Shown piece by piece: positions 1-12,092 of a stretch of DNA of 64,000 nucleotides. The stretch is from NCBI GenBank assembly GCA_036186865.1, contig AP025051.1, positions 21,629,820 to 21,693,819 of the forward strand, given 5' to 3'. The DNA is from Eustoma russellianum. Its lineage: Eukaryota; Streptophyta; Magnoliopsida; Gentianales; Gentianaceae. Positions within the stretch are counted from its first letter, which is position 1. Each line of letters opens with the position of its first letter. A program made the translations under genes and the position numbers. The notes under the pieces were generated by a model that saw nothing but the letters and a program-made list of their open reading frames with translations, did not search any database and was not told where the DNA came from.

Positions 1-879
1 TCATGAATGTTGGATTTCTAGTTATAGTTGTTAGCTTTTGGAAAACCACACTGTTGAAACTATGGTATGATTGAAAGATCAAAAGTGCTAGTTCCTTATG
101 AATTTTGGTTCATAAGAAGATTGTTTGAGTTTCCTCCAAAGTGATATAGAGAGTTTAGTCTATGGTCATTGTTGAAATCCTTTTGAATTAATCTATACCA
201 TGGCTAGTTGTCTGATAATTTGTGATCAGTTGAAGATGAATATTGAAGTAATTGATGATGATGAATAAAAGTATGTTTTGCGATTAATATAGCTTGAGAT
301 GAAATGTGGGGGTTTAGCCCTTTAGTACTTTAATTGAAAAATAAAGTTATTAGAACATGTGAATGTTTAGCATGTAAATAACTTATGTGTCGTTTAAACG
401 CCAAAGTAATGGTCATTGTGTCGTTCTAATTGTTTGATGATTAATGTTCCAAGTCTATAAGGGTGATGGTAATATTTACGAGGTTTGGTAATCCAAAAAA
501 GTTTGCGTGTTTGTAATCATGTTAAGCTTGCTTGATGATTATATTGAAAATTTGATGATGATAATGAATTATGATGATTGAAGAATAGTTGCAAGAATCT
601 GAATGTAGTTAACTGGTATGATATTTTGATGAGTTCATCGTGCTTGGCTATTTGTTATTGATAAAACTGACTCTTGGATTTCGGATCCAACATAGTAGCC
701 AAAGAGAACAACACATTACATTCTCCTAGTATTTGTCAAATTCTTTGACATGTTTTCAGCCATGAACCTAATCTTATCCAATATGATTCTTTTTATCATT
801 CAACAATTTTTTGATTTGATGCCATTCCACAAGAAAAAGATTTGCAGTGTGATATTTAGCTCCAGAAATCAAGTTTGTG
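1..879. other. AT-rich stretch, no gene recognised
   Basis: I see no gene here. The sequence is AT-rich with short gat/atg-rich runs and no long open frame. Just downstream, at 880-1040, there is a tail typical of a gypsy polyprotein, so this stretch may be the decayed 3' part of the same pol gene. No domain can be read to confirm that. Confidence 0.4.
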
Positions 880-1040
880 ATGCGAACCAAGGATCCTATC
901 AAGAGGTCTCGGCGCCTCAAGGCCCTATAACAAGAAACAAGGCCAGACAACTTGGGTTTGAAATTGGAAACTTCTTGTTTAAACATATGCAAGACGAACC
1001 TGAAGTTCATTGGGTTCATTTCACTAAACCAGCTCAATAA
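880..1040 (+). pseudogene. Ty3/gypsy pol C-terminal tail remnant
   Basis: The frame ending at 1040 encodes a short segment with the motif GPITRNKARQLG, then a hydrophilic end and a stop. A 'GP(I/M)TR.(R/K)AK' segment is common at the extreme C-terminus of plant Ty3/gypsy polyproteins, after the integrase. Upstream in the same frame the residues no longer resemble an integrase, so only the tail survives. It lies about 95 bp left of an LTR, where a pol 3' end should be. The call rests on one short motif and the position. Confidence 0.45.
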
Positions 1041-1134
1041 ACGTTTTTCTTACTTTGGGTTTCTTGTATTTTCGTTTATTATCCTTTTTTTACTTTCTTG
1101 ATGCTTGTTATGTCTTTGTTTGCTTTGTAAGGGC

Positions 1135-1844
1135 TGTTGGAGTTGCCAAACCCGTATGGAAGTTTTAGACCAAGAATGAGGAAAAGAGCTAAAAATTGCC
1201 TGAACTTTATGGACGCATAACTCAGTCATGCAAACTCCAAATGGAGTCATTCAAAAGCCAAATATCAAGTTCAGGACATGAACTAAATTTCTCAAGGACC
1301 CTTCATCAAATTCAACTTGCATCCGCGGGAAAAGGCCAGTCAACCGAGGGCGCCACTTCAGCCTAAATTCTAGCACTGTTATTACTTCTTGGAGTTTGAC
1401 CTCCTTCAAGCTAATTGAAGGCTCCCAAACGTTTTGGTCTGCCTCCTAAGACTAGATTAGATTTTTTTATTATGTTTTGACTAGAATAAGTGATAGGAAG
1501 AGTTTTATTCCTATTTAAACATGTAAAACAGAATTCTGAAATTTCAGCTTTGTTTGAATGAAATTTTCTTGCTTTTTCATTAAGAAACTACACTTTGTTT
1601 TCTTGGTTTTGCACTAAAAATCAAGATTAATATCTCTCAAAGATTGAGCTATTTGAGGATGATTGCCATTGCCAAAGAATACTGTCTAGGAGGGTTGAAT
1701 CAACTTGCCTAAGCAACGACTATTCCAACGCAAAGGAGATCTCATTAAGCCGGTTTTAACACAAAGGAAGCAAGGGGAAGTCCAACTCCTTTGTGCCTAA
1801 ACCGTTATGAAGGAGGAGGCTTGAGGTGGAGAGTGGATCACGCA
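1135..1844 (+). repeat. LTR of a Ty3/gypsy element
   Basis: About 0.7 kb starting near tgttggagttg and ending in ..ca just before a tRNA-iMet-type primer binding site at 1845. The right edge is fixed by that site to within a few bases (1840 or 1844). The left edge is inferred from a TG start and is less certain. An AT-rich tatttaaac near 1511 could be the core promoter. Pol-tail-like sequence lies on the left and primer site plus gag on the right, so this LTR may be shared by two internal regions. Confidence 0.5.
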
Positions 1845-1856
1845 TGGTATCAGAGC
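1845..1856 (+). other. Primer binding site (tRNA-iMet type)
   Basis: tggtatcagagc is the usual plant LTR-retrotransposon primer site, complementary to the 3' end of initiator methionine tRNA. It lies immediately right of the LTR end and about 1.7 kb before the gag start at 3547, which fixes the element's orientation as plus. Confidence 0.8.
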
Positions 1857-3546
1857 CCCAAGGTCACTCAATCCACCATATCTTGCTACTTTTTGTTTTG
1901 GTCTGTTTTCTTCATATTACAATCTGTCCGTTTCTTTTTTTGTTGTCCAACTTGTTCTTCATGTTTTGTCATTCGATACTGCCCAAATTCAAAAAAAAAT
2001 TTATCTGGCCTTGAAATTACTACAAAAACCGAGGGGAAACTATTTTGTCCAAAAGCTGAAGTTCTTGGATACCATTTGCTCTTGTTCATCTATCATTTTA
2101 TGTGTCTTATAAGCATCAATGATTGAAATTTTCTTTGCCAAACTTGAACAAAATAGGTCTTGCATCTAGAAGTAAAATTTAGCTTCACAAACATTAAAAT
2201 AGTTAGCCTATAAATTCACCTAATTCATATCTGTTCTTGTTGTTGCTACGCAAATTTATGTTGATTGAGGACTTTGTGCATCTTATTTCTTACTTTATGA
2301 TTGAATTTATGCATCAACTTGGTTGTTCATGAGACATCTTTTTATTTCACCAAATTCAGCAAGCCTAAACTAGCCAAAAATCCTAAACTCTCCAATATAC
2401 ACCCCACGGCCAAACACCCATCAAAAACCACCGCTTCATACACATAACCAGACCTCCCACAACTCAAATTGGATCCTCAAGTTAGAGTTACAAGCCAACT
2501 GGACAGAAACCATCACTTCCAAACCGAAACGCCATAATAGCACAAAAGGCCCAAGTTGCAAATTTTAACCCCAAATAAGTTCCAACCAAGCCCAAACCAT
2601 TAGAGGCGACTTTTACCCATCAAACAACAGTCCAAGTAAGCCAAATCCAGGTTCAAAACGTTTTGTACAAGACTAGACAAAATAGCTTGTGAAATTACCA
2701 TTTTGCCCCTAAGCAAAAAAAAAATCAGAATCTGAGGCTTGCTCACAACATTTACAGCAAGCAAAGAAAGAAAAGTGAAAGAAAATTCAAAAGAAGAAGT
2801 AAAAAAAGAAAGGGGCAAAGTGCAAAGTGTTTGAACTCTTTTTGTGCAATTTTGAGAAGCTTGTTTGTCTAACCTTTTCCGCGCTTAACCTACCATTTTC
2901 TACCGCTTTTATACCACCAATTGAGCCTCACATATTGTCCAAACATTTGAACACCTTATTGTTACATGCTTTGAGACCCATAATGAGTTTGAGTGCAAAA
3001 GATCCAAAGTTAACTAAAGATTGTCTAAGCTCCCCTTAGTTCTTCTTTGGCCCAGCCTCACACATCATCTTTTGTCTCATTTTTGTCCTTGAATCTTAGT
3101 CCAATTGTTCAAGTTTGTGTGGGTGTGACCTGGTTCTTCCTGGGCGTCTTTTTGGTGCATTTTGTGTCCAAAAAGGGGCTGTTTTGATCATCTCGGATTC
3201 CACCATTTTTGTGGTTGTTTTGACACTTTGTTGGGATTATTTTGAAGTCATTTAAGGTGTGCGTTGAAGTGTTTTGGTCCAACAAAGATTCAGATTCCTT
3301 TTTGGCAAATTTGAAGGAAGTCTGTGTGAATGTGGAAGGTTAAGATTGTTTGGTTGAAGATTGACATTCACCTTTCTTATTTGCTCTCTTTGAGTGTTAT
3401 TAACCTCAGATTGGTCGTGAAACAAATTGGTAAGAGAGTGGAAAGAAAAGTAAGGAAGGAGTGCAAACATTTGGTTTTCACTAACCCACTTACCTTGCTT
3501 TGTTTTTTTCCTCTTTTATGTTCTCTAGCTTGATTTCAGGTTATAA
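1857..3546 (+). other. Gypsy 5' leader, non-coding
   Basis: A long leader between the primer site and gag. Short open frames are present, but none resembles a known protein and several lie on opposite strands. I see no other gene, RNA or repeat in it. Confidence 0.45.
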
Positions 3547-4107
3547 ATGGAGTCAAAATCACAAAGTTCGGCCAGCAAGTCCAAGGAGGATGAAAGTTGT
3601 GAGCCCACGATGCAACAAGTGGTAGACATGCTCCAGCAAATTATGAATGAAAACGCCATGCTAAGGAGTGATTTGGATGACATGAACTAAAGGGTTCAAA
3701 GGACTGAGGAGCAAAGTGTCTCAAGGGTTGAACCATCCATTCTATCACGGAGAGGATCCCAAGAGGAATTTGAAGATGAAGGACAAGGACAATCAACAAG
3801 GAGGCCTAGGAGGATTCCAACCGTATCCTTTCAAGGCCCAAGGAGACAACATCAAGCAAGGAGGTATGTCGACGGATACAATCCAATTCCGCCAGAAGAA
3901 GATCACTATAATGGGTATCATCCCCGTGCCTATCAAAGAGGCCACAACCAGCTTTACCCACAAGAAGATGATTTCTCAAAAACCAAAGTAAGTATTCCTA
4001 CGTTTCATGGTAGAAGTAATGCGGAAGAATACTTGGAGTGAGAGACGAAGGTAGATCTTATCTTCTCTTGTACAAACTATACTGAGTTGCAAAAGGTTTT
4101 CTTTTTT
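3547..4107 (+). pseudogene. Ty3/gypsy gag, truncated and with stops
   Basis: The frame from ATG 3547 encodes a Ser/Lys-rich start, a hydrophilic linker, then a segment with AEEYLE-ETKVDLIFSCTNYTE. This matches the plant gypsy gag (Retrotrans_gag) signature in which a YLEWE-type motif precedes a Phe-x-Cys-x-Asn-Tyr segment. Two in-frame stops break it: TAA at 3688-3690 and TGA at 4039-4041, the latter in place of the Trp of YLEW. The similarity stops near 4100, in the first third of a normal gag, where a foreign sequence begins. The capsid C-terminus, zinc knuckle and pol are absent. Confidence 0.7.
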
Positions 4108-4485
4108 TGTAATTTAAATTTTTTATATATAGGCCAAAACGGCATATTTACAAAATGTACCTTTATCTGGGATCCAAAAGGTAATCCCGGACAAAAAGGT
4201 TAAAGGTGGCTTACAATATGCACACTAGACTAGTGCCAACCTTTAGCAAAAATTGGTACAGATAACCACATAACAAATGACAAATGACAAATGACAAAAT
4301 TGCTAATCTTATACTAAAGCAACCAAGCTATAAACTAGTCAAACGAAGGTTGCACAAGGGTTGCTATCCGATCAAAAACCAAGACTTGCTAATCTACTAG
4401 TTCAGTAGCAGTAGACAACTAGTCCAGCAAAGCAGCAGCGGCACCGCAGAAACAGGAACATTCAACCAACAGTCAAAATGCAACA
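4108..4485 (-). repeat. Candidate LTR of a minus-strand copia-like remnant
   Basis: On the minus strand, a purine tract (ggagggaggg, plus-strand complement about 4486-4496) is followed by a TGTTGCATTTTG start at 4485. That is the layout of a polypurine tract plus 3' LTR; the same arrangement occurs at 60626 in a clear copia element. The minus strand ends near 4108 in tatatataaaaa and an A-rich run. The left edge is uncertain, and a poly-A-tailed retroposon is an alternative. It interrupts the gypsy gag. A small acaaatg triplet repeat lies near 4275. Confidence 0.35.
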
Positions 4486-5063
4486 CCCTCCCTCCAGATT
4501 GGAGGGGTGACCACACACTCAAATCTTGTTCCCCTGGATGAATTGTCATAATTTTGTTGCATGTTTTTCCACCTTCTCAAATTTTGCTTGTGGCTTGCAA
4601 CTTCCACCTGTCACTATTGGCGGGGTTGAGATTGCAACTCAACCCCCCAACCTTTCCTGTAACATGAGGAAGAAAGGTAATATGCGGTACAGGAGAGACA
4701 CTTACAAACAAACGTAAATGGAGAGGTACACCTGGAGAGCAGAAAGGGGGATGTGCCCTTACACCTGGAACGACCAATGCTTCCACTGGCGGAACATCTT
4801 TCTAACCATAGTATGGATTAATGTAATCCACCGCAAACCCTGCATCATAATATAGTATAGACATCAGGTACCCACCAAATACAAGAGGTAAAACGAAAGG
4901 AGTATAGTTTGGGGTAATATCACCTGGTAGATGAAAAGAGTGCTCAATTTCAAATAGCAGCATGATAACCACAAAACACAAATAATCGCACATATGAATA
5001 TCAAAGGCAAATCAAACCAGAATATTATGGAGAATACCCATTTCTAATACTATTCATCAAACC
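4486..5063. other. Unassigned sequence between two LTRs
   Basis: This would be the 3' internal part of the minus-strand remnant if 4108-4485 is its LTR. Minus-strand open frames of 60-70 codons exist but match nothing I recognise. It ends where A-family LTR similarity begins at about 5064. Confidence 0.3.
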
Positions 5064-7390
5064 TTTTATATATATTTATATATATATATAATCAGATTTT
5101 TTTTAAAAGGCACAATACATATATATTCCAATGTACTACCGACACGTTATATATATTACGAACGTACGTCAACGTCACACCACTATACTTACCTCATATT
5201 TATGAGTATATTCAACAGGTCTTATATCATATGATATAAGTCATGGTGATGACAAAATTATTACGACACGTTACAAGGTTCTAAACCAAAAATTGTCGTA
5301 TCGGGTGACAACCGAAACTTCGACAACGTGTCACGTACTTGCCGTATGTAGATTGCCAGCCCCTACACTTCAAAAATGGCCACAAATTTCGTGGCTTAAA
5401 TGGTATATTCAGCCATAAAACCATTCTATGTTGGCACACACAAATCACCCCCAATTAAGGCCAAATTGTGGAGATTTCAAATTCAACATTTTTGTCACAT
5501 GGGGCGCCACTTACTTCAGCCATTAGAGCTGAATATTCGAGTTATTCTATGTATATTGTGTGACATAATATATATAACATGTGCAAAAATTTTGAATTTA
5601 ATCGGAGAAAAATCTCGTAATCGACAAAAGTCGAAAATTCGGTTTTCTACGAACACGACACATGGAACGTTTTTGGCATGACATGTAACATGTATCTAGA
5701 CACTTTTTACATATTCAATACATATTAAAGTGTTCTAGAAAATTCAAATTAGGGCTGATTATAATTTACCATATATGTGTGAATATTGGGCATTATTTGA
5801 CAAAGTTTACCAAAAGAAAATTCAGCACATGTGCAGGAATTTCACACACCATTTTCAGCTTTGTTGGAGTCTAGATGGAGCTTATTTGGTACTTTAATTA
5901 TTGGAAAATAAGCCACACATGATGGGTGACTTTGAAGAGGGCAACACACAAGGAAAGATTTCAAAAATGCAACATATGCTGAAAATTTTCAACACATGTG
6001 AATAGTGGCCGAATTTACTATTCATTTGTCCTTAATTTGCATCCCAAAATTGAAGGGATTGAATGGTGATTATTTGGTAGTGTTTTGAATTCTTTTTGGC
6101 ACATGTTTTTCAAGTTAATCTCAGATTTTTACAGCACACTAAATGGTGACAAGATTGGACCAATCATGAAGTGCCAAGTAAAAAAAGCCAAGTCATTCAT
6201 CCAATCATGTTGTGCCAAGTAAGCAAGTTGATGTCACATTTACACAAATCATTCTTCCAAGGACTTAAAAGAGAATTCTCAAGATGGAAAAGAGCCCTAA
6301 GGGGGCGGCCAAAGCTGATTAAAAGGAGAAGAGATGTAGCAAACAAAAGCAAGACAAGTCTCATAATTTCCAAGTGCAAAAAAAAGTCTTTCACTTTCTT
6401 CTTCCACATTTCTTTCTTCTTCTTCTCTTTCAAGCCTATTGTTCTAATATTCAAATATATTGAATAGGCTTTGTATAGACCACCATATACGTTCATTGTT
6501 GTAAAAGGTTGATCAAGGTGTGATCAGACCTTTATTCGTTCGGTGGTGGTGTTCGTGAAAGGTGTGATTACTTATATCGTTTGTAAAGAGTTGGAGTTGG
6601 TGTGTAACTCCAGCAACCCTTTGTGGTAAGATGTTATTTTGTTTAGTGATAACCGAGGAAGGTGTCCTCGAAGACTGGAGTAGGTTGTGTTAACCGAACC
6701 AGTATAAAATTCTCGGTGTTATAACTTTCAGCACTTTACTTTCAGTTTCCAGCACTTTGCATCGTTTTTATTGTATTAGTAAAAATATCAAACGACTTTG
6801 AAAAATTACCACAATTTGCAGAAACATAGTCACACCTCTTAAGTTTCATTTGGTGCAAGTTTCAACCCTTTTGGATAAGTATAAGTCATTCAGACGTCAA
6901 TAGTTCTGAGACTAGTGCAGTCTGATTTTCAGACTTGCAAAGGTTGAGACTTTGAACGTATTTGACATACTTCCCAACAGAATTTTGCAAAACTGTTTCA
7001 ACACAATTAAATACACATAATAAGGGGTTTGTCATTAAATTTTCAGACCATTTGGAATAACCGTTTAATCGGAATTAATTTTTCAAATCAGACTACCGTT
7101 TCTGGCATATTTGCGCAATCTGACCACCAACGATTTTTAAAGGGGTTAAAGGTTGAATTTTAATCTTAAATTTTTAGGAGATACTCAGAACATATGAGGC
7201 TAAGATCTCTCCAAATTGCAGACTTTTTGAAGACCTGTAACCTAGTTTTCAAAACGTTTCAAAACAGGTCCTAAAAACAGAAAATGTTTTCAGAAGTTGG
7301 GTTTTTTGGTTTAAAACAATTTTAAAAACCAAATTTTCCGCACCCACTATTCAACCCTCCCCTTTCTAGTGGTGCCTTGCAGGTCCTACA
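5064..7390 (+). repeat. A-family LTR, 5'-truncated
   Basis: Matches the 48057-50735 LTR from its (TA)n tract to its ggtcctaca end, but lacks the first 0.5 kb. Shared landmarks are the perfect 20-bp palindrome at 5221-5240, the ctgaaaattttcaa hairpin near 5972-6000, the giving-way of AT-rich DNA to a ccaagg..gagaattctcaag block, and the accgaaccagtataaaatt block near 6700. It is followed by the leader of the composite element at 7391. Unlike N1, no clear tRNA-iMet primer site follows. Confidence 0.8.
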
Positions 7391-7493
7391 AACACCACTC
7401 AAAAGAAGCAAGACTCAACACCATACGAACAATACAAGACAAAGAAACAACAATTCATTATATACTGCTTGTCTCAAATCTAAGGTATAAACA

Positions 7494-8092
7494 ATGGCTA
7501 TTGTTTCTCACAAAGGTGAGTCGGAAGGTATGTCTACACAACGCCCTGCTCTTTTTGATGGCAATAATTTTGTTCATTGGAAACTAAGAATGAGGCTATT
7601 CTTAATGGCTATAGACATCGACTTATGGTCTATAGTTGAAGATGGGCCGTACATTCCCATGAAGATTGTACAAGTTAGTGGAGTCACACAGGAAGTAGAA
7701 AAATATAAAAGTGAATGGTCTTATGAAGATAAAAAGAAAATGCCTACATGTATACGAATACAACTAGACCTAATAAAATGCATTCAACTTATTATGAACC
7801 TAAGTATAGACAACACTCATATAAGTCTTATAGAAATGCATATGAACATACATATAGAGCACCATATAAGAAACAAAGTCACATGCCTTATACACACTAT
7901 CAAAATCGGCCAAGACATAGTACTTATCAACAAAGATATAACATGTATGACAATGCAACATCTTTTTGGAATGATCAAACATATGTTAATCCTTTATATT
8001 CAAACTATGTCAAAAATATGCCTAGAAGGTATGTTCAAGTTTGGATACCTAAGAGATATCTAAACAAGAATGGTGCCCCTAACATTCAATGA
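7494..8092 (+). pseudogene. SIRE-like copia gag with large internal deletion
   Basis: The ATG at 7494 starts a gag N-terminus (GMSTQRPALFDGNNFVHWKL, then WSIVEDGP) that aligns with the gag of N2 at 40296 and N1 at 33701. About 80 codons in, near 7745, it jumps to a Tyr/Arg/His-rich gag C-terminus in another frame that ends with QVWIPKRYLNKNGAPNIQ and a TGA at 8090-8092. The middle of gag, including the CCHC knuckle and the acidic coiled-coil region seen in N1 and N2, is missing. A second in-frame stop, TAA, follows at 8099-8101. Confidence 0.75.
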
Positions 8093-11000
8093 CCCAAATA
8101 AAGGGTACCTAAAACTTTGTCTCCATTGTAGGAAAAACGCAAGGAATGCAAGAAGGAGGCAAAGTCAAAGAATCTAAAAACCAAATGGTTTTTAGATAGT
8201 GGATGTCCGAGGCATATGACGGGCAACCCCAAACTATTCATCAAGTTGGAACATATCAAGAAGGAGGAAAAGTAACATTCGGTGACAACAACAAAGGACA
8301 AGTTGCTGGAAAAGGAACCATTGGGGACCCTAAGACATTTCAAATATGAAATGTGTTGTTAGTAAGTAATCTTTCTTATAATTTATTAAGTATTTCTCAA
8401 CTTATAAATTGCGGATATAATGTCTCTTTTCTTCCGAATTCTTGTGATATAATAAATGAAAAAGGAGAAATAGTATTAAAAGGAAATAGAGATGGTAACA
8501 TTTATACTCTCACCTTAGATAACATGTAAGCTGCTAAGGTTAAGTGTCTAATATCACATGACTTAGATATGAATTTATGGCATAGAAGATTAGGTCATAT
8601 AGGAATTTCAACCATTAAAAAATTATCTAAGAAGAATTTAATTAGAGGAATGCCTAAGTTAGACTTAGATAATTTTCAAATGTGTGAAACATGTATTAAA
8701 GAAAAACACATTAAAGAAACATTAAAACCGAAACATGAAGTGAGTACTAGTCATGTATTAGAATTGCTTCACTTAGACTTATTTGGACCAAGTAGAACAA
8801 GAAGTCTAGGTGGACACTACTATGTGTGTGTCTAGTAGATGATTACTCATGCTTCACATGGACATTGTTCTTAACACACAAAGACGATGCTCCATTGGAA
8901 ATCGAAACTCTTATCAAGCAACTTGAGAATATATATGAAGAAAATGTCAAACGAATTAGAAGTGATAGAGGTGGAGAATTTAAAAACAAAGATGTAATCA
9001 AGTTTTGTGAATTACATGAAATTAACATGAATTCTCACCACCTAGAACACCACAACTCAATGGAGTTGTTGAACAGCAAAAATAGAACAATTCAAGAAGT
9101 TGCTAGAACTATGCTATGTGAAAATAAATTACCTAAATATTTATGGGCTGAAGCTGTTAGTTGTGCATGCTATATTATAAATAGGCTATCTATTAGAAAA
9201 AGATTAAATAAAACACCTTAAGAATTGTTAAACAATAGACAACCTAAAGTAGATTATCTTAAGATTTTTGGATGTAAATGTTTTGTGTTGAACACTAAGG
9301 ATAATCTAGACAAGTTTGAACAAAAGTCTATTGAATGCATATTTGTTGGTTATTCAACTAATTCTAGAGCATATAGGTATTATAATCCTACATCTAGAAA
9401 AATAATTGAATCTATACATGTGAAATTTAATGAAAATGCATGCTTTGAAGTTAGTGATAAAACTCAACATAAACATGAGAATAATGTTGAAAATATGTTT
9501 AATGATGATATATTACTTGAGCATGTACTTGATCATCTAGAACCAACTCCCCCTGAACAAGATATGCACGAACCCTTAGATGAAATAACTGAAGAAACTC
9601 TGCAATTAGAAGACAATACAACTAATGATCAAATTATATATGATAATGTTCACACTAATGAAATATTTGAACAAGATGAGGGTGAATTTAGTCAATCTAG
9701 GAATTTGTGGCATCCTAAAGAATTAATCATTGGAGATCCAAGTGTTAGGGTTAGAACACGTAGAAACATAAGTCAACTTGAAGGACATAGTTTAGTCTCA
9801 CACATAGAACCTAAGAATGTTAAGGAAGCCTTAGATGACATATCATGGATAGATGCTATGCATGAGGAATTAAATCAATTCACAAGGAACAACGTGTGAG
9901 ACTTAGTACCTAAACCTGAAGACAAATCTATAATAGGAACCAAATGGGTCTTTAGGAATAAAATTGACGAATAAGGAAATATTACAAGAAATAAGGCTAG
10001 ACTAGTCGCACAAGGTTATAATCAACAAGAATGAATAGATTATGAAGAAACCTTTGCACCCATTGCACGACTAGAAGCATTTAGATTGTTACTTGCGATT
10101 GCAAGTCTAAGCAACATTAAACTCTTCCAAATGGATGTCAAGAATGCATTCTTGAATGGATACATCCAAGAAGAGGTGTTTGTCAAACAACCCCCTGAAT
10201 TCGAAGATCCAAAGAATCCTAACCATGTTTACAAGCTTAAGAAAGCTTTATATGGTTTGAAACAAGCTCCAAGAGCTTGATATGATAAATTTGCAAACTT
10301 TCTTATGTCAAATAATTATCAAAGGGGGACCATAGACAACACATTATTTCTAAGAAAAAAGATAATGATTTATTAATAGTTCAAATATATGTAGACGATA
10401 TAATCTTTGGTTCAAAAACCCTACCTTAGTAAAAGACTTCGAAGAGTGTATGAAGTCAGAATTTGAACTGTCAATGGTAGGAGAGTTGAATTATTTCTTA
10501 GGACTCCAAATAAAACCGACCCCTCAAGGAATTCACATTAGCCAACTTAAGTATGTCAATGATATGATTAAGAAGTTTGGCTTTGAAGAGTTGAAACCAA
10601 CACCTACACCCATGAGTGTTAGTACCAAACTAGATAAGGATGAAAATGGAAAACCTTTTGATGACACACTTTATAGGTCTATGATTGGATCACTGTTATA
10701 CTTGACTGCATCAAGACCTGATATCATGTTTAGTGTGTGTATGTGTGCTAGGTTTCAATCTTGTCCTAAGGTATCACATTACAATGCAGTGAAAAAGATC
10801 TTTAGATATCTTAAACACACACCTCACTTAGGACTTTGGTATGATAGAAACGCTAAGTTAGAATTACACGCATATAGTGATGCTGATTATGGTGGTTGCA
10901 AATTAGATAGAAAATCCACTAGCGGTACGTGTCAATCCATAGGAACCAACTTGATCTCTTGGTTTTCTAAAAAGCAAGCTAGTGTAGCTCTTTCTACCAC

Positions 11001-11340
11001 TAAAGCCGAGTATATAGCCTTGAGTTTATGTACTACCCAAATACATTGGCTTAAACAACAACTTAGTGATCTTGGCATTAAAATAAAAAAGATCCCAATT
11101 TTCTGCGATAGCACAAGTGCAATCAATCTTTCTCGGAATCCGGAGCTTCATTCTAAGGCCAAACACATTGAGGTACCCTACCACTTCCTGCGAGATCATG
11201 TTCAAAATGAGGATATAGTTATAAACCATATAAGAACTGATCACCAAATAGCTGATATATTTACCAAACCCCTTAATCAAGCCACTTTTGAAAACTTGCG
11301 AGCCAAGTTAGGTATGATGACTTACGATACAATTGCATAG
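8093..11340 (+). pseudogene. SIRE-like copia pol (PR-INT-RT-RH), broken
   Basis: Domains in order: protease with FLDSGCPRHMTG (about 8190); integrase zinc region LWHRRLGHIG and CETC (8575-8700); integrase core with LDLFGP and RSDRGGEFKNK (8780-8990) and a damaged VERKNRT region; reverse transcriptase with FQMDVKNAFLNGYIQEE and YVDD (10130-10400); RNase H with SDADYGG, TKAEY and HSKAKHIEVPYHF, ending at TAG 11338-11340. Breaks include stops at 8347, 8527, 8833, 9219, 9897, 9972, 10033 and 10278 and a frameshift before 10450. From 10450 to the end it is open (296 codons), so the RNase H part is well kept. Confidence 0.85.
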
Positions 11341-11716
11341 TTTATCTTTTGCATGATTTGGAAAATAAAGGGGGAGATAGAATAAGAACATGATTTTAGT
11401 TAGTAAGTCATAATTTGTTGAATAATATGCTAAGTTCCAATTGGTGTAAGCTAAGTTTCAATTGGTATAAATTGGTGTAAGAGTTGAGCATAGGTTAAGG
11501 GGAAGAGTATAATTTGAGGGGGAATACATGAGCATATAAGAGTTGAACATTTAAAAACCATGTGAAAACAATTGGTAATTGGTTGGAGATTAGTTTCTAA
11601 AACAATTGGTACAAATTTGGTGAAACAATTGATAGATTTATGATAAACAATTGGTTATAAGTTGTGACATTAAAATCATGTTAGGTTATTTTGAAAATCA
11701 TCCAAAAAGGGAAGAA
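11341..11716 (+). other. Copia 3' untranslated segment and polypurine tract
   Basis: Non-coding sequence between the pol stop and the right LTR. It has an early aaagggggaga run, several caattggt repeats, and ends with aaaaagggaagaa (11704-11716), the polypurine tract immediately before the TGTTGAG start of the LTR. Confidence 0.65.
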
Positions 11717-11830
11717 TGTTGAGAAATATGTTTGGATAATTTTCAAAGTCATGATTTTAAGTGGTGAATACTTAAAAATGTCACATATGGTGTTATATGT
11801 GATTAAAAGTTGAAAAAGTTGGAAAAGTTG

Positions 11831-12092
11831 ACATAGATCTCTCAGGTTGTTGCACATCGATCTATCTATGTACATAGATTCCTCACATCGATCGATCTAT
11901 GTAAGGCAGTGAAAGTTCAAAACCTTACGGTGAGACATCGATCTCTAAACCTGAGATACATCGATCGATCGATGTACATCGAACCCTCACTTCGATTGAT
12001 CGATGTAGGTCAGAGACAAATTCTGAAGCTTACTGTGAGACATCGATCTCTGAAGCTGAAGCACTTCGATCGATCGATGTCTAGGGTTTTTA
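11831..12092 (+). repeat. ATCGAT palindromic tandem repeats inside the B LTR
   Basis: Self-complementary blocks such as catcgatcgatcgatg and atcgatctatgtacatagat recur. The segment gtgagacatcgatctct appears at about 11930 and again 105 bp later, each followed by an imperfect copy of the palindrome. It looks like a diverged tandem repeat with a period near 105 bp and palindromic ends. Confidence 0.65.

Noticed and set aside
4802..4993. 63-codon minus-strand frame with a membrane-like segment
   Set aside because: No family match from inspection, no neighbours or signals to support a gene, and it lies between two transposon remnants.
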